Assembly (NCBI RefSeq): GCF_003020125.1
Contig: NZ_PYFW01000006.1
Span: 62,001 to 126,000 of the forward strand
Direction: 5' to 3'
Length of the DNA: 64,000 nt
DNA from: Bradyrhizobium sp. MOS003
Lineage (GTDB): Bacteria; Pseudomonadota; Alphaproteobacteria; Rhizobiales; Xanthobacteraceae
In this document: one piece after another, positions 1-8,216 of the stretch
Position numbering within the stretch: position 1 is the stretch's first letter
How the letters are laid out: every line of letters starts with the position of its first letter
Notes under the pieces: model-generated
Seen by the model: the letters and a program-made list of their open reading frames with translations, nothing else
The model's database searches: none
What the model was told of the DNA's origin: nothing
Made by a program: the position numbers and the translations under genes

Positions 1-1038
1 GAACGCGAAGGTCGATCCCGCCCCCAGGCATTGCCGCGCGAACACACGGCCGGCGGGCGAGGCCTCCTCGTGATGACCGAGGTAGTGAACCTTGGCCACC
101 TTCGGATGATCGCGCAGAAAGTCCGCAACGAGGCGCGCATTGCTGTTGGCCTTTTCCATGCGCAGGCTCAGTGTCTCCAGCGAGCGATTGATCATCCAGC
201 AGGAATGCGGATCGAGCTGGGTGCCGATGGCGCCGCGCAGCGCCTTGATGCCCTTCATGATCGCCTTCGAGCCGAGCGCAGCGCCTGCGATCAGGTCGGA
301 ATGACCGCCCACATATTTCGTCAGCGAGTATAGGGAAATGTCCGCACCGTGCTCGATCGGCCGCTGAAACACCGGCCCGAGCAGCGTATTGTCGCAGGCG
401 ATGATCGGCGTGTCGCCTTGTGCCTTTCCGATGGAGTCGGCGATGCGGCGGATCATGGCGACATCGACCAGGCCGTTGGTCGGGTTGGCCGGGGTTTCGA
501 TCAGGATCATCGAAACACGGCCCTTGGCCATGGCCTCGTCCGCTGCCTGCTTGACGGCCGCCTCGTCGATCCCGTCGGCGAAGCCGACAGCGCCGATCGA
601 CAGACGCGAAAGCGTGTTTGTCAGCAGCGTCTCCGTCCCGCCATAGAGCGGCTGGGAGTGCAGGATGACGTCGCCCGGGCGGACAAAAGCCAGGATCGTG
701 GTTGCGATCGCCGCCATGCCGGATGAGAACAGCGCGCAGCGCTCGGTGCGTTCGTAGATCGCGAGCCTGTCCTCGACGATCTCGCTGTTGGGATGATTGA
801 AGCGCGAATAGACCAGGCCGGCGCCCATGCCTTCCGGCGGCTCGCGCCGGCCGGCGACGAAATCGAAGAAGTCCTGGCCGTCATCGGCGGTCTTGAACAC
901 GAAGGTGGACGTCAGGAACACCGGCGGCTTGATGGCGCCTTCCGACAGCTGCGGATCATAGCCATAGGTCAGCATCAGCGTTTCAGGGTGCAGCATGTGA
1001 TTGCCGATATGCGTCTTCGACGGAAACGGTTTGACCAT
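1..1038 (-). CDS. Cystathionine gamma-synthase/lyase family PLP enzyme (3' end outside window)
   Basis: The minus-strand frame is open from an ATG at 1036-1038 to the left edge, so about 346 residues of the N-terminal part are seen and the C-terminus is missing. The protein belongs to the Cys/Met metabolism PLP-dependent family (fold type I). The sequence SLTKYVGGHSD near residue 225 holds the PLP-binding lysine, with a YGGTETL loop and a SRFNHPN segment typical of the family. Members catalyse gamma- or beta-elimination or replacement on cystathionine, homocysteine or O-acyl-homoserine. The exact reaction (synthase, gamma-lyase or methionine gamma-lyase) cannot be decided here. It is transcribed alone; the hairpin at 1193-1221 separates it from the cytochrome gene upstream on the same strand. 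Confidence 0.88.
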   Translation of the reverse strand, partial: MVKPFPSKTHIGNHMLHPETLMLTYGYDPQLSEGAIKPPVFLTSTFVFKTADDGQDFFDFVAGRREPPEGMGAGLVYSRFNHPNSEIVEDRLAIYERTERCALFSSGMAAIATTILAFVRPGDVILHSQPLYGGTETLLTNTLSRLSIGAVGFADGIDEAAVKQAADEAMAKGRVSMILIETPANPTNGLVDVAMIRRIADSIGKAQGDTPIIACDNTLLGPVFQRPIEHGADISLYSLTKYVGGHSDLIAGAALGSKAIMKGIKALRGAIGTQLDPHSCWMINRSLETLSLRMEKANSNARLVADFLRDHPKVAKVHYLGHHEEASPAGRVFARQCLGAGSTFAF

Positions 1039-1192
1039 GGCCTGTCTCGCTGTTGATTGGGATCCTCGCCGCGCGCTGGAACTCCTGATGTCGTAAGACA
1101 GTAGGAACGAGATACGCCTTGTCGCATCAACGCCGCGGCCGTCGGTGCGAAGATAACCGCTCGGAGGGCGATCCGTCAGACCTTGCCAATCG

Positions 1193-1221
1193 AAAAAGGG
1201 CGGCTGCTTTCGCAACCGCCC
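1193..1221 (-). terminator. Rho-independent terminator after the cytochrome c556-like gene
   Basis: Read on the minus strand, a stem of GGGCGG-TGC pairing with its complement (one mismatch, GAAA-type loop) is followed directly by five T residues. It lies about 60 bases after the stop codon of the cytochrome gene at 1280 and should end that transcript. Confidence 0.75.
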
Positions 1222-1279
1222 CATTTTATGCCAGTAGCCTGGATGGAGCTTGCCCTCCCCCGGCTACAAAGGCCCCCCC

Positions 1280-1726
1280 TCAGCCGTTCTTGACGCGATA
1301 GGTCTCGTGGCAGCCGCCGCACTCCTTGCCGACCGCGGGGAAATTCGCCTTGAGCGAGTCCAGATCCTTGATCTTGCCCTTGGCCTCGCCGACGACCTTG
1401 GCGAAGCTCGCGATCTTGGCGTCGAAGCCGGCCTTGTCTTCCCAGACCTTCGGCGAGGTGCTGTAATCGCCCTCGGCCTTCATGCCCTTGGCGCTGGCCG
1501 GAAACAGGTTCGGCAGCTTCTTGGCAGTATCCTCGAACTGCGCCAACGCGCTGTCCACCGTGGCCTGGTCGTAGGGCTTCTCACCCTTGACCATCGCCGA
1601 CACCGCGCCGGCGTTCTTGCCGTTGCCCTTCATGAGGGTCTGAACCTCCTTGACGGAGTCCTGTTGTGCCCAAACGGCGCCCATCCCGAGCAGCAGCGCG
1701 CCCCCAACAACCAACACTCGCTTCAT
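1280..1726 (-). CDS. Cytochrome c556/c'-type monohaem protein
   Basis: This 148-residue protein has a clear signal peptide (MKRVLVVGG then a hydrophobic stretch ending VWAQ), so it is periplasmic. The single haem-binding motif CGGCH sits about ten residues from the C-terminus, as in class II cytochromes c (four-helix cytochrome c' or c556), which have the haem site at the C-terminal end. The length fits the family. The start at 1726 is chosen because a signal peptide begins there and AAGGG lies just upstream; a longer frame to 1798 has no such support. Its redox partner is unknown. A terminator hairpin follows. Confidence 0.88.
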   Translation of the reverse strand: MKRVLVVGGALLLGMGAVWAQQDSVKEVQTLMKGNGKNAGAVSAMVKGEKPYDQATVDSALAQFEDTAKKLPNLFPASAKGMKAEGDYSTSPKVWEDKAGFDAKIASFAKVVGEAKGKIKDLDSLKANFPAVGKECGGCHETYRVKNG

Positions 1727-1891
1727 TCGCAAAATCCCTTTCCTTGATGTCAGGATCGTGCCGACCCTTATGGGCCAACACCGTTTGGCAGATTTCATTC
1801 CATCCCGAGCGCGACGATAAATCGTCGCACTCTGGATAATGGTTGGGCAAACGTGTCCGGCGTTTGCCTCCCATTCCAGGTCGGCTTGATA

Positions 1892-4201
1892 TTACAGGCT
1901 GTGGCGGCGATGGTGCTCGTTGATGGCGATCCACACCCGCTCAGGCGTTGCCGGCATGTCGATGTGGTCGATCTTGTATTCGCGCCAGAGCGCATCGACG
2001 ATGGCGTTGACGATGGCCGGACAGGAACCGATCGCGCCGGCCTCGCCGGCCCCCTTCACGCCCATCGGATTGGTCTTGCAGGGGACGTTGGCGGTTTCGA
2101 ATACGAAGGCCGGCCCGTCCGCCGCCCGCGGCAGCGCGTAGTCCATGAAGGTCGCGGTGATCAGCTGGCCGTCATTGGGCCCGTAGACCACCTGCTCCAT
2201 CAGGGCCTGGCCGATGCCCTGCATGGCACCGCCATGCACCTGGCCCGCGAGCAGCAGCGGATTGAGCGTCTTGCCGAAATCATCGACGATCACGTAGTTG
2301 ACGATCTTGATGATGCCCGTGGCCGGATCGATCTCGACCTCCGCAACATGCGTGCCGTTGGGATAGGTGCCGTCGGCGCTGGCGAAGGTCGCGCTGGCAT
2401 TGAGCTTCGACGGATCGGCGCCCGGCCGCTTGGCGAGATCGGCGAACGAGATCGAACGGTCGGTGCCGGCGATCCGCACCACGCCTTCCGCGATCTCGAG
2501 GTCGCCGGCACCCGCCTCCAGTGCCTGCGCCGCGATCTCCTTGAGCTTCTGCCCGAGCTCGCGCGTGGCGCGCTCGACGCTGACGCCGCCAGAGGGAATC
2601 GAGGCCGAGCCGCCGGTGCCGAGGCCCGTGGCGATCATGTCGGTATCGCCCTGGTGGACGTGCACGCGCTCGGGCGCCACGCCGAACTGTTCGGCCACGA
2701 TCTGCGCGTAAGCGGTCTGGTGGCCCTGCCCGCTCGACTGCGTGCCGATCAGGACGGTGATGTCACCATTGGGGTCCATCCGCACATTGGCGGTCTCCTC
2801 GCCCATGGTGCCGCAAACCTCGACATAGCTCGCGAGCCCAATGCCGCGGATCAGGCCGCCCTTCTTGGCCGCCTTGGCCCGCTTGGGAAACTCCTTCCAC
2901 TCCGCGATCTCCATCGCGCGCTTCAGATGCGCGGCGAAATCGCCGGAATCGTAGACCTTGCCGGTCGCGGTCTTGTAGGGAAGCGCCTTCGGCGGGATGA
3001 AGTTCTTGCGACGGACCGCGTCCGGCATCATGTCGAGTTTTCGCGCGCAGGCGTCGACGAGGCGCTCGATGACGTAGGCGGCTTCCGGCCGGCCCGCACC
3101 GCGATAGGCGTCAACCGGCACGCTGTTGGTGAAGATCGTGCGGACGCGGCAATGGAACGCCTGGATGTCGTAAAGGCCCGGCAGCATGCCGGCGCCGCCA
3201 TGGGGAATGTAGGGCCCGAAGGTCGAGAGATAGGCGCCCATGTCGCCCATCAGGTCGCAATCCATCGCGAGGAATTTGCCGTCCTCGGCCAGCGCCATCT
3301 TCGCGGTGGTGACGTTGTCGCGGCCCTGCGCGTCGCCCATGAAATGCTCGGTGCGGTCGGCCGCCCATTTCACCGTTTTCTTCAGTTGCTTCGCGGCGAC
3401 CGCCACCAAGGCGTATTCCCGATAGGGAAACAGCTTCGTGCCGAACCCGCCGCCGACATCGGGGCAGATCACCCGCATCTTCTCGGTCGGGATCTTGAGC
3501 ACGTTCTGGCACAGGATGTCGCGCAGCCGATGGCTGCCCTGGCTGCCGATCGTCAGCGTCAGGTGATCATTCTTGGAATCGTATTCGCAGACCGCGGCGC
3601 GGGTCTCCATGAAGCTTGCGACCACGCGCGGGTTGACGATGGCGATTTCGGCCACCGCATGCGCCTTGGCGAAGGCGGCTTCGGTCGCGGCCTTGTCGCC
3701 GATCGAGACGTCGAACAACACATTGCCTGGTTTGTCGGGCCAGACCTGCGGCGCCCCCTTCTTGACGGCGTTGACGACGCCGGTCACGGCCGGCAGCGGG
3801 CTCCATTTGACCTCGATCGCCTCGATCGCGTCGCGGGCCTGGTCGATGGTCTCCGCGACGACAAAGGCGATGGAATCGCCGACATGGCGAACCTCGCCCT
3901 TGGCGAGGATCGGGTATGGCGGGCCTTTGAACGGGTCGGTCTCGAGATTGAACAGGCAGGGCAGATCGCCGAGATCCTTGACGTCATCGGCGGTCAGGAT
4001 CAGCGCAACGCCGGGCAGCGTGCGGGCGCGGCTGGCATCGATGGTGAACTTGGCATGCGCGTGCGGCGAGCGCAGCATCAGGCAGCGGAGCGCGGCCTGC
4101 GGCGCATAGTCGTCGGTATAGCGGCCCTTGCCGCGGATGAGCGCGTCATCCTCCTTGCGCAGCACGCTTTGGCCAACGCCGAACTTGATGGGAGCCGCCA
4201 T
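1892..4201 (-). CDS. Xanthine dehydrogenase family molybdopterin-binding (large) subunit, CoxL-like
   Basis: The 769-residue product has the aldehyde oxidase/xanthine dehydrogenase a/b hammerhead domain in the first ~140 residues and the molybdopterin-binding domain after it. Visible hallmarks are GGGFGTK near residue 250, AYRGAGRPEA near 345, and GVKGAGEAGAIG near 710, whose Glu is the catalytic glutamate of the family. CO dehydrogenases proper carry AYRCSFR at the second site, so this is one of the many CoxL-like aldehyde or N-heterocycle oxidases rather than a form I CO dehydrogenase. Such enzymes normally need a FAD subunit and a 2Fe-2S subunit; neither lies beside this gene. MAAPIKFG at 4201 is preferred as start over an upstream in-frame ATG at 4258. 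Confidence 0.9.
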   Translation of the reverse strand: MAAPIKFGVGQSVLRKEDDALIRGKGRYTDDYAPQAALRCLMLRSPHAHAKFTIDASRARTLPGVALILTADDVKDLGDLPCLFNLETDPFKGPPYPILAKGEVRHVGDSIAFVVAETIDQARDAIEAIEVKWSPLPAVTGVVNAVKKGAPQVWPDKPGNVLFDVSIGDKAATEAAFAKAHAVAEIAIVNPRVVASFMETRAAVCEYDSKNDHLTLTIGSQGSHRLRDILCQNVLKIPTEKMRVICPDVGGGFGTKLFPYREYALVAVAAKQLKKTVKWAADRTEHFMGDAQGRDNVTTAKMALAEDGKFLAMDCDLMGDMGAYLSTFGPYIPHGGAGMLPGLYDIQAFHCRVRTIFTNSVPVDAYRGAGRPEAAYVIERLVDACARKLDMMPDAVRRKNFIPPKALPYKTATGKVYDSGDFAAHLKRAMEIAEWKEFPKRAKAAKKGGLIRGIGLASYVEVCGTMGEETANVRMDPNGDITVLIGTQSSGQGHQTAYAQIVAEQFGVAPERVHVHQGDTDMIATGLGTGGSASIPSGGVSVERATRELGQKLKEIAAQALEAGAGDLEIAEGVVRIAGTDRSISFADLAKRPGADPSKLNASATFASADGTYPNGTHVAEVEIDPATGIIKIVNYVIVDDFGKTLNPLLLAGQVHGGAMQGIGQALMEQVVYGPNDGQLITATFMDYALPRAADGPAFVFETANVPCKTNPMGVKGAGEAGAIGSCPAIVNAIVDALWREYKIDHIDMPATPERVWIAINEHHRRHSL

Positions 4202-4453
4202 TGTATTGTCCCGTCCTATGGTTGTTTTGCCGGCATATTGCCGTGGAAAAACTGGCAAGGCAAACGGGTTTGTCGGTGCCGGACATGCCCCTTGGGGCGC
4301 GGCTCCTTGTCCCGAGACCGCCGCGTAGGAACAAATCCTCCAGCGCAGGCTTTGTGTTGCGGAGACGGAATCCGGAGCGGGACAGTCACCAGCGCGGCCA
4401 TACGGCCTAATTCCCGTGCGGCCGCGTTACGCTCTCAACCAACGAGTGGACCC

Positions 4454-4621
4454 ATGCCGAGCCCGACCCAAGAGCAGATCAGTATTCGCGCACATGAATT
4501 GTGGGAGGCCGCCGGACACCCCGCGGGCCGCGAGGACGAATTCTGGCACGAAGCCGAACGCGAATTGAAGGACGGCGCCACGAACAATCCCGACGAGAAG
4601 TCCGAGACGTTTCTCGAGTAG
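4454..4621 (+). CDS. Small DUF2934-type protein
   Basis: A 55-residue acidic protein with the sequence IRAHELWEAAGHPAGREDEFWHEAE-like core (split here: IRAHELWEAAGHP, then DEFWHEAERE), the recognisable signature of DUF2934, a short family common in Rhizobiales and often found as a tail on other proteins. Function is unknown. The same frame stays open far upstream antisense to the molybdenum hydroxylase, but only this last part codes; ATG at 4454 is the natural start. It stands alone on the plus strand between two minus-strand genes. Confidence 0.72.
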   Translation: MPSPTQEQISIRAHELWEAAGHPAGREDEFWHEAERELKDGATNNPDEKSETFLE

Positions 4622-4698
4622 CAGGCTGGGCCAAAGACAAGCGGCCGCGCCGACGCCGCCTGCCTCAAGGCGCACGTCCTTCGCGCGTGGTTGATCAT

Positions 4699-4974
4699 CT
4701 ACATACCGCCACGGTTCAAAAGATAGCGCGTGCGATCTCGCATCCTATCGATGGCGCGTTCAGGCGCGATGCAGTCGATCTCGCCGCGGGTCAAGCCGAT
4801 ATCCATCAGCTCCCTGTCGCTGAGATCCTGCAAGGCGACCCGCGAGCGCGGGCGCCGCTCTTGAAACGCGTGCCAGTATCGCCTGAGCAGGCTCAGGACG
4901 ACGGAGAGGTCGACGCGAAGCCTCGCGGCATCGCGCTCCGTCGCGGCTGTGATGTCGGTCTGTTGGGGTGGCAT
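4699..4974 (-). CDS. DUF1127 domain small protein
   Basis: A 91-residue arginine-rich protein. The C-terminal half carries LSDRELMDIGLTRGEID, the diagnostic DUF1127 motif (YjiS-like). Small DUF1127 proteins in alphaproteobacteria such as Agrobacterium have been linked to RNA turnover and phosphate or carbon metabolism; whether this longer form shares that role is unknown. The start at 4974 has AGGAG a few bases upstream. It sits downstream of a separate small transcription unit that ends in a strong terminator (5012-5046), so it is probably transcribed from its own promoter between that hairpin and 4974. Confidence 0.8.
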   Translation of the reverse strand: MPPQQTDITAATERDAARLRVDLSVVLSLLRRYWHAFQERRPRSRVALQDLSDRELMDIGLTRGEIDCIAPERAIDRMRDRTRYLLNRGGM

Positions 4975-5011
4975 CGGACGCTCCTGCTGTTGAGCCGGCA
5001 GGGAGCGTGGC

Positions 5012-5046
5012 CAAACAAAAGGCCCCGTCCGATGCCGGCGGGGCCT
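5012..5046 (-). terminator. Strong Rho-independent terminator of a small upstream gene
   Basis: Perfect 8-base-pair stem AGGCCCCG/CGGGGCCT (5020-5027 with 5039-5046) followed on the minus strand by TTTTGTTT. It lies 28 bases after the stop of the 25-codon ORF at 5074 and 38 bases before the DUF1127 start, so it ends a transcript that contains only that short ORF. Confidence 0.8.
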
Positions 5047-5073
5047 GGTGGAAAAGATGTCGTCGTCGAATTG

Positions 5074-5151
5074 CTAGCGCACGACTCCTCCCAGGGCCCA
5101 GCCGAAGCGGGTCATGTGGTTGCGGTTGAGTTTGCGCGAGCATTTAATCAT
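5074..5151 (-). CDS. Candidate 25-residue small protein
   Basis: This short ORF lies in a 324-base gap between murJ and the DUF1127 gene. It begins ATGATTAAATGC and ends TAG. A near-perfect Shine-Dalgarno GGAGGC ends three bases before the ATG, and a strong terminator follows 28 bases after the stop, giving the layout of a complete monocistronic unit about 140 bases long. The peptide is basic (MIKCSRKLNRNHMTRF then GWALGGVVR), with no obvious membrane segment. No family is recognised. It could instead be the leader of an sRNA. The support is the RBS plus terminator, not homology. Confidence 0.55.
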   Translation of the reverse strand: MIKCSRKLNRNHMTRFGWALGGVVR

Positions 5152-5298
5152 GCCGCCTCCGTAGCACGGCGATCGCGCGAAATCAATAGATGTGCGAATG
5201 TCGGATGCACCCTGCGGGCGAACCTCTCGTGCGCAGGCGCTTTCCGAGGCTCGGCGGACATGCCCCGTACTTTTGAGTAGAGCTCTGCGCGCGCTCTC

Positions 5299-6825
5299 CT
5301 AGCCGCGCACCAGCGAGACCAGCCAGCGGCGACCGAACAGGATGAGGATCGCGAGCACGTAGACGATCGTGCCGCCGACGGCGAGCAGCCCCAGCATCAC
5401 TTCGTCCCGGAAGTGCATCGCACCCAGCCAAGAGCCGCTGAAGCGCGCGATCAGCCAGAACGCCACCGCCAGAATGATCCCGGTCAGCAGGAATTTGGCG
5501 AGCGACATCAGCCAGGCGCGGTCCAGCACGAGAAAGCCGCGGCGCACCGCGAAGAACAGCACCAGCAAGAGGTTGGTCCAGACGCCGACGGCGGTTGCGA
5601 GCGCGAGGCCGATCTGGGCCAGCGATCCCATCAAGGCGACCTTCAGCGCGACGTTGACGGCGATGCCGGTCAGCGACGCCCGCACCGGCGTCGCCGTATC
5701 CTTGCGCGCGTAGAAGGTCGCGACTGCGCTGCGGATTAATACGAAGGGGATCAGGCCGATCGCGTAGGCCGCGAGAGTGGCGCCGGCGGCGGCCGCATCG
5801 GCCTTCGAGAAGGCGCCGCGGGCGAACAAAGCGCGCATGATCTCGTCGGGCACGGTCAGGAAGGCCGCGACGAACGGGATCGAGAACAGCAGCGTGAAAT
5901 CGAAGGCGCGGCGCTGCGCCTTCATCGCGCCGTCAAGGTCGTTCGCCGTGATCCGACGCGACATCTCCGGCAGCAGCACCGTGCCGATGGCGATGCCGAT
6001 CACGCCGATCGGCAGCTGGTTGAGGCGGTCGGCGTAATACAGCGCCGACAGCGCGCCTGCGGGCAGGAAGGTCGCGATGATGGTGTCGGCGAACAGCGCG
6101 ACCTGCGTGCCCATCGAGCCAAGCGTCGCCGGGCCCAGCGCTTTGAAGAAGCCGCGGACGTCCTCGTCGAGCTTGAGCGGCGCAAAGCGCGGCAGGCCAC
6201 CATGTCGGGCCAGATCGCCGGCGAGCAGGAAATATTGCAGGAAACCTGAAATGAGGACGCCCCATGCCGCGGCATGGCCCGCGGTCGGAAACCAGACCGC
6301 CACCGCCAGCGTCATCATCATGGCAACGTTGAGGAAGATCGAGGCTGCCGCGGCGCTGGCAAAGCGCTGCATCACGTTGAGCATGCCGCCATAGAGCGTC
6401 ACCAGCGTGATCAGCAGCAGATAGGGAAAGGTGATCCGGGTCAGCTCGATCGCGAGCTTGCGCTGCTCGGCATCGTCGGAAAAGCCCGGCGCGAGGATGC
6501 TCATGGCCTGCGGCATGAAGAGCCAGGCGACCACCAGCAGCACCACTTGCGAAGCCAGCAGCAGCGTGAAGATGCGGTCGGCAAACAGATGTGCCGCCGC
6601 CTCCCCCTTCTCGCCATGGACATGCGCATAGGCCGGCACCCAGGCGGCGTTGAAGGCGCCCTCGGCGAAGATCGCGCGGAAATGATTGGGCAGCCGCAGC
6701 GCCACGAAAAAGGCGTCGGCCACGGGGCCGGCGCCGAGGATCGCCGCGAGCATGATGTCGCGGGCAAACCCCGTCAGCCGCGAGAGCAGCGTGTAGCCGC
6801 CAACCGTGAAGATGCGTCCGAGCAT
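5299..6825 (-). CDS. murJ: Lipid II flippase MurJ (MviN)
   Basis: The 508-residue polytopic membrane protein matches MurJ/MviN of the MOP exporter superfamily, which flips lipid II across the inner membrane for peptidoglycan synthesis. It opens FTVGGYTLLSRLTGFARD, has the ADAFFVALRLPNHFRAIFAEGAF segment (in pieces ADAFFVALRLPN and FAEGAFNAAW) with the conserved arginines of TM1-TM2, and about 14 hydrophobic segments. Length is typical. The start at 6825 is the first ATG and directly precedes the conserved N-terminus. It is on the same strand as the polysaccharide genes upstream but separated by a repeat element. Confidence 0.95.
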   Translation of the reverse strand: MLGRIFTVGGYTLLSRLTGFARDIMLAAILGAGPVADAFFVALRLPNHFRAIFAEGAFNAAWVPAYAHVHGEKGEAAAHLFADRIFTLLLASQVVLLVVAWLFMPQAMSILAPGFSDDAEQRKLAIELTRITFPYLLLITLVTLYGGMLNVMQRFASAAAASIFLNVAMMMTLAVAVWFPTAGHAAAWGVLISGFLQYFLLAGDLARHGGLPRFAPLKLDEDVRGFFKALGPATLGSMGTQVALFADTIIATFLPAGALSALYYADRLNQLPIGVIGIAIGTVLLPEMSRRITANDLDGAMKAQRRAFDFTLLFSIPFVAAFLTVPDEIMRALFARGAFSKADAAAAGATLAAYAIGLIPFVLIRSAVATFYARKDTATPVRASLTGIAVNVALKVALMGSLAQIGLALATAVGVWTNLLLVLFFAVRRGFLVLDRAWLMSLAKFLLTGIILAVAFWLIARFSGSWLGAMHFRDEVMLGLLAVGGTIVYVLAILILFGRRWLVSLVRG

Positions 6826-6883
6826 GCGGATGTTTTAGAGCATCGCAGGATCAGGTCTAGGTGCAAACCGCGACGGTGGTCTG

Positions 6884-7003
6884 CTCCCTCCCCCGCTCGT
6901 GGGGGAGAGTTGGGGAGAGGGTGTCTCCGCAACAGGACAATCCCCAAAAGGAGAGAGCCATCACCCGCGCCTTCGGCGCGACCTCTCCCGCAAGCGGGAG
7001 AGG
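6884..7003. repeat. Intergenic palindromic repeat, family 1 (copy A)
   Basis: The 188 bases between murJ and the aminotransferase gene are mostly one element. It starts with a C-rich/G-rich hairpin, holds the core GGGGAGAGGGTGTCTCCGC, and ends with CCTCTCCCGC-AA-GCGGGAGAGG (6982-7003). The same architecture and core recur at 49315-49435, and the terminal hairpin alone at 60448-60469. Confidence 0.85.
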
Positions 7004-7013
7004 TTAAGCAAGC

Positions 7014-8207
7014 TCAGCCCGCCAGCGCACCTTGGACGGCGGCGATGATTCGCTCCTGATCGGCTTCGGTCAAATAGGCGTGCATCGGCAGGCTGATGAC
7101 GTCCTGCGACAGGCTCTCGCAACCCGGCAGGCCGCCCTCGGCGACCGGATATTGCTTGTAGGCGGTCTGCTGATGCATCGACTTGCCGTAATAGATCGCG
7201 GTCGGCACGCCCTGGGCTTTCAGGGCGGTAGCGAAGCCGTCGCGGTCGGTAGCTTTGGGAAGACGGATCGTGTACTGCGCCCAGACCGAGGTATTGCCAG
7301 GGCTGAGGCGCGGCACGGTCACGACATTGGACAGGCCCCGGGCATAGCGTTCCGCAACCTTGTTGCGGGCGGCGATCTCGTCGTCGAAGATCTTAAGCTT
7401 CTCGATCAGGATCGCGGCCTGCATGGTGTCGAGCCGGCCGGTGAGGCCGAGGCGGACGTTGTCGTATTTGTCGACGCCCTGCCCGTGCACGCGGATGCTG
7501 CGCAGCGTCGCCGCGAGTTCGTCGTCATCGGTGAAGATCGCGCCGCCGTCGCCGAAGCAGCCCAGCGGCTTGGCCGGGAAGAAGCTGGTTGCGGTGGCGA
7601 GCCCGAAGGTGCCGAGCTTGCGGCCCTTGTAGCTCGCGCCAAAGCCTTGCGCGGCGTCGTCGAGCACAAACAGGCCCTCGGCCTTGGCGATCTCCGCGAT
7701 CGCATCGTGATCGGCGGGCTGGCCGAACAGATCGACCGGAATGACCGCGACCGGCTTGAGGCCGGCCTCGCGCGCAGTTGCGATGCCGCGCTTGAGCGAC
7801 TCCGGGCTCATGTTGAAGGTGGTCTCGTCGACGTCGACGTAGACAGGCGTCGCGCCGGTCCGCGCCACCGGCGAGGCCGTCGCGATGAAGGTGAAGGACG
7901 GACAGAACACGGCATCGCCGGGCCCAACGTTCTTCGCCATCATCACCATCAGGATCGCATCGGTGCCGCTGGCGCAGCCGATCACGTGCTTGGCACCGCT
8001 ATAGGCCGCGAGCTGCTTCTCGAGCTCGGCGACTTCAGGACCATTGACGAACTGGCAATGGTCCATCACGCGCTTGACCGCGGCATCCAGCGAGGCGCCG
8101 AGCCGGCGGCGCTGCGAGGCGACGTCGATGAAGGGAATGGGTTCGGAACGCAGATGCTGGTTCATCGTCTGGTTCTTGGCGCCTTGCTGGTTTTGAACGG
8201 TCGACAT
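7014..8207 (-). CDS. DegT/DnrJ/EryC1/StrS sugar aminotransferase (GnnB/WbpE-like)
   Basis: A 397-residue PLP-dependent sugar-nucleotide aminotransferase. The catalytic lysine is in SFFPAKPLGCFGDGGA (about residue 213); the family motifs GCASGTDAI, PSFTFIATA, DDAAQGFGA and GLTGRLDTMQAA are all present. It sits nine bases downstream of a Gfo/Idh/MocA oxidoreductase on the same strand. That pairing is the one used to make 3-amino UDP-sugars: an oxidoreductase oxidises C3 of UDP-GlcNAc and the aminotransferase puts an amino group there (GnnA/GnnB for lipid A, WbpB/WbpE for O-antigen). An internal ATG at 8165 is an alternative start. The lipid A role is inferred from context. Confidence 0.88.
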   Translation of the reverse strand: MSTVQNQQGAKNQTMNQHLRSEPIPFIDVASQRRRLGASLDAAVKRVMDHCQFVNGPEVAELEKQLAAYSGAKHVIGCASGTDAILMVMMAKNVGPGDAVFCPSFTFIATASPVARTGATPVYVDVDETTFNMSPESLKRGIATAREAGLKPVAVIPVDLFGQPADHDAIAEIAKAEGLFVLDDAAQGFGASYKGRKLGTFGLATATSFFPAKPLGCFGDGGAIFTDDDELAATLRSIRVHGQGVDKYDNVRLGLTGRLDTMQAAILIEKLKIFDDEIAARNKVAERYARGLSNVVTVPRLSPGNTSVWAQYTIRLPKATDRDGFATALKAQGVPTAIYYGKSMHQQTAYKQYPVAEGGLPGCESLSQDVISLPMHAYLTEADQERIIAAVQGALAG

Positions 8208-8216
8208 GGAAAGGGA

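Noticed and set aside
1853..4453. Very long open plus-strand frame antisense to the molybdenum hydroxylase gene
   Set aside because: It is a high-GC antisense shadow: Arg/Asp/His-rich, no domain, and it covers a well-supported gene on the minus strand. Only the last 55 codons (DUF2934) are real.
6884..7003. CRISPR-like repeats
   Set aside because: The palindromic copies are far apart with no regular spacers and no cas genes; they are dispersed intergenic repeats.
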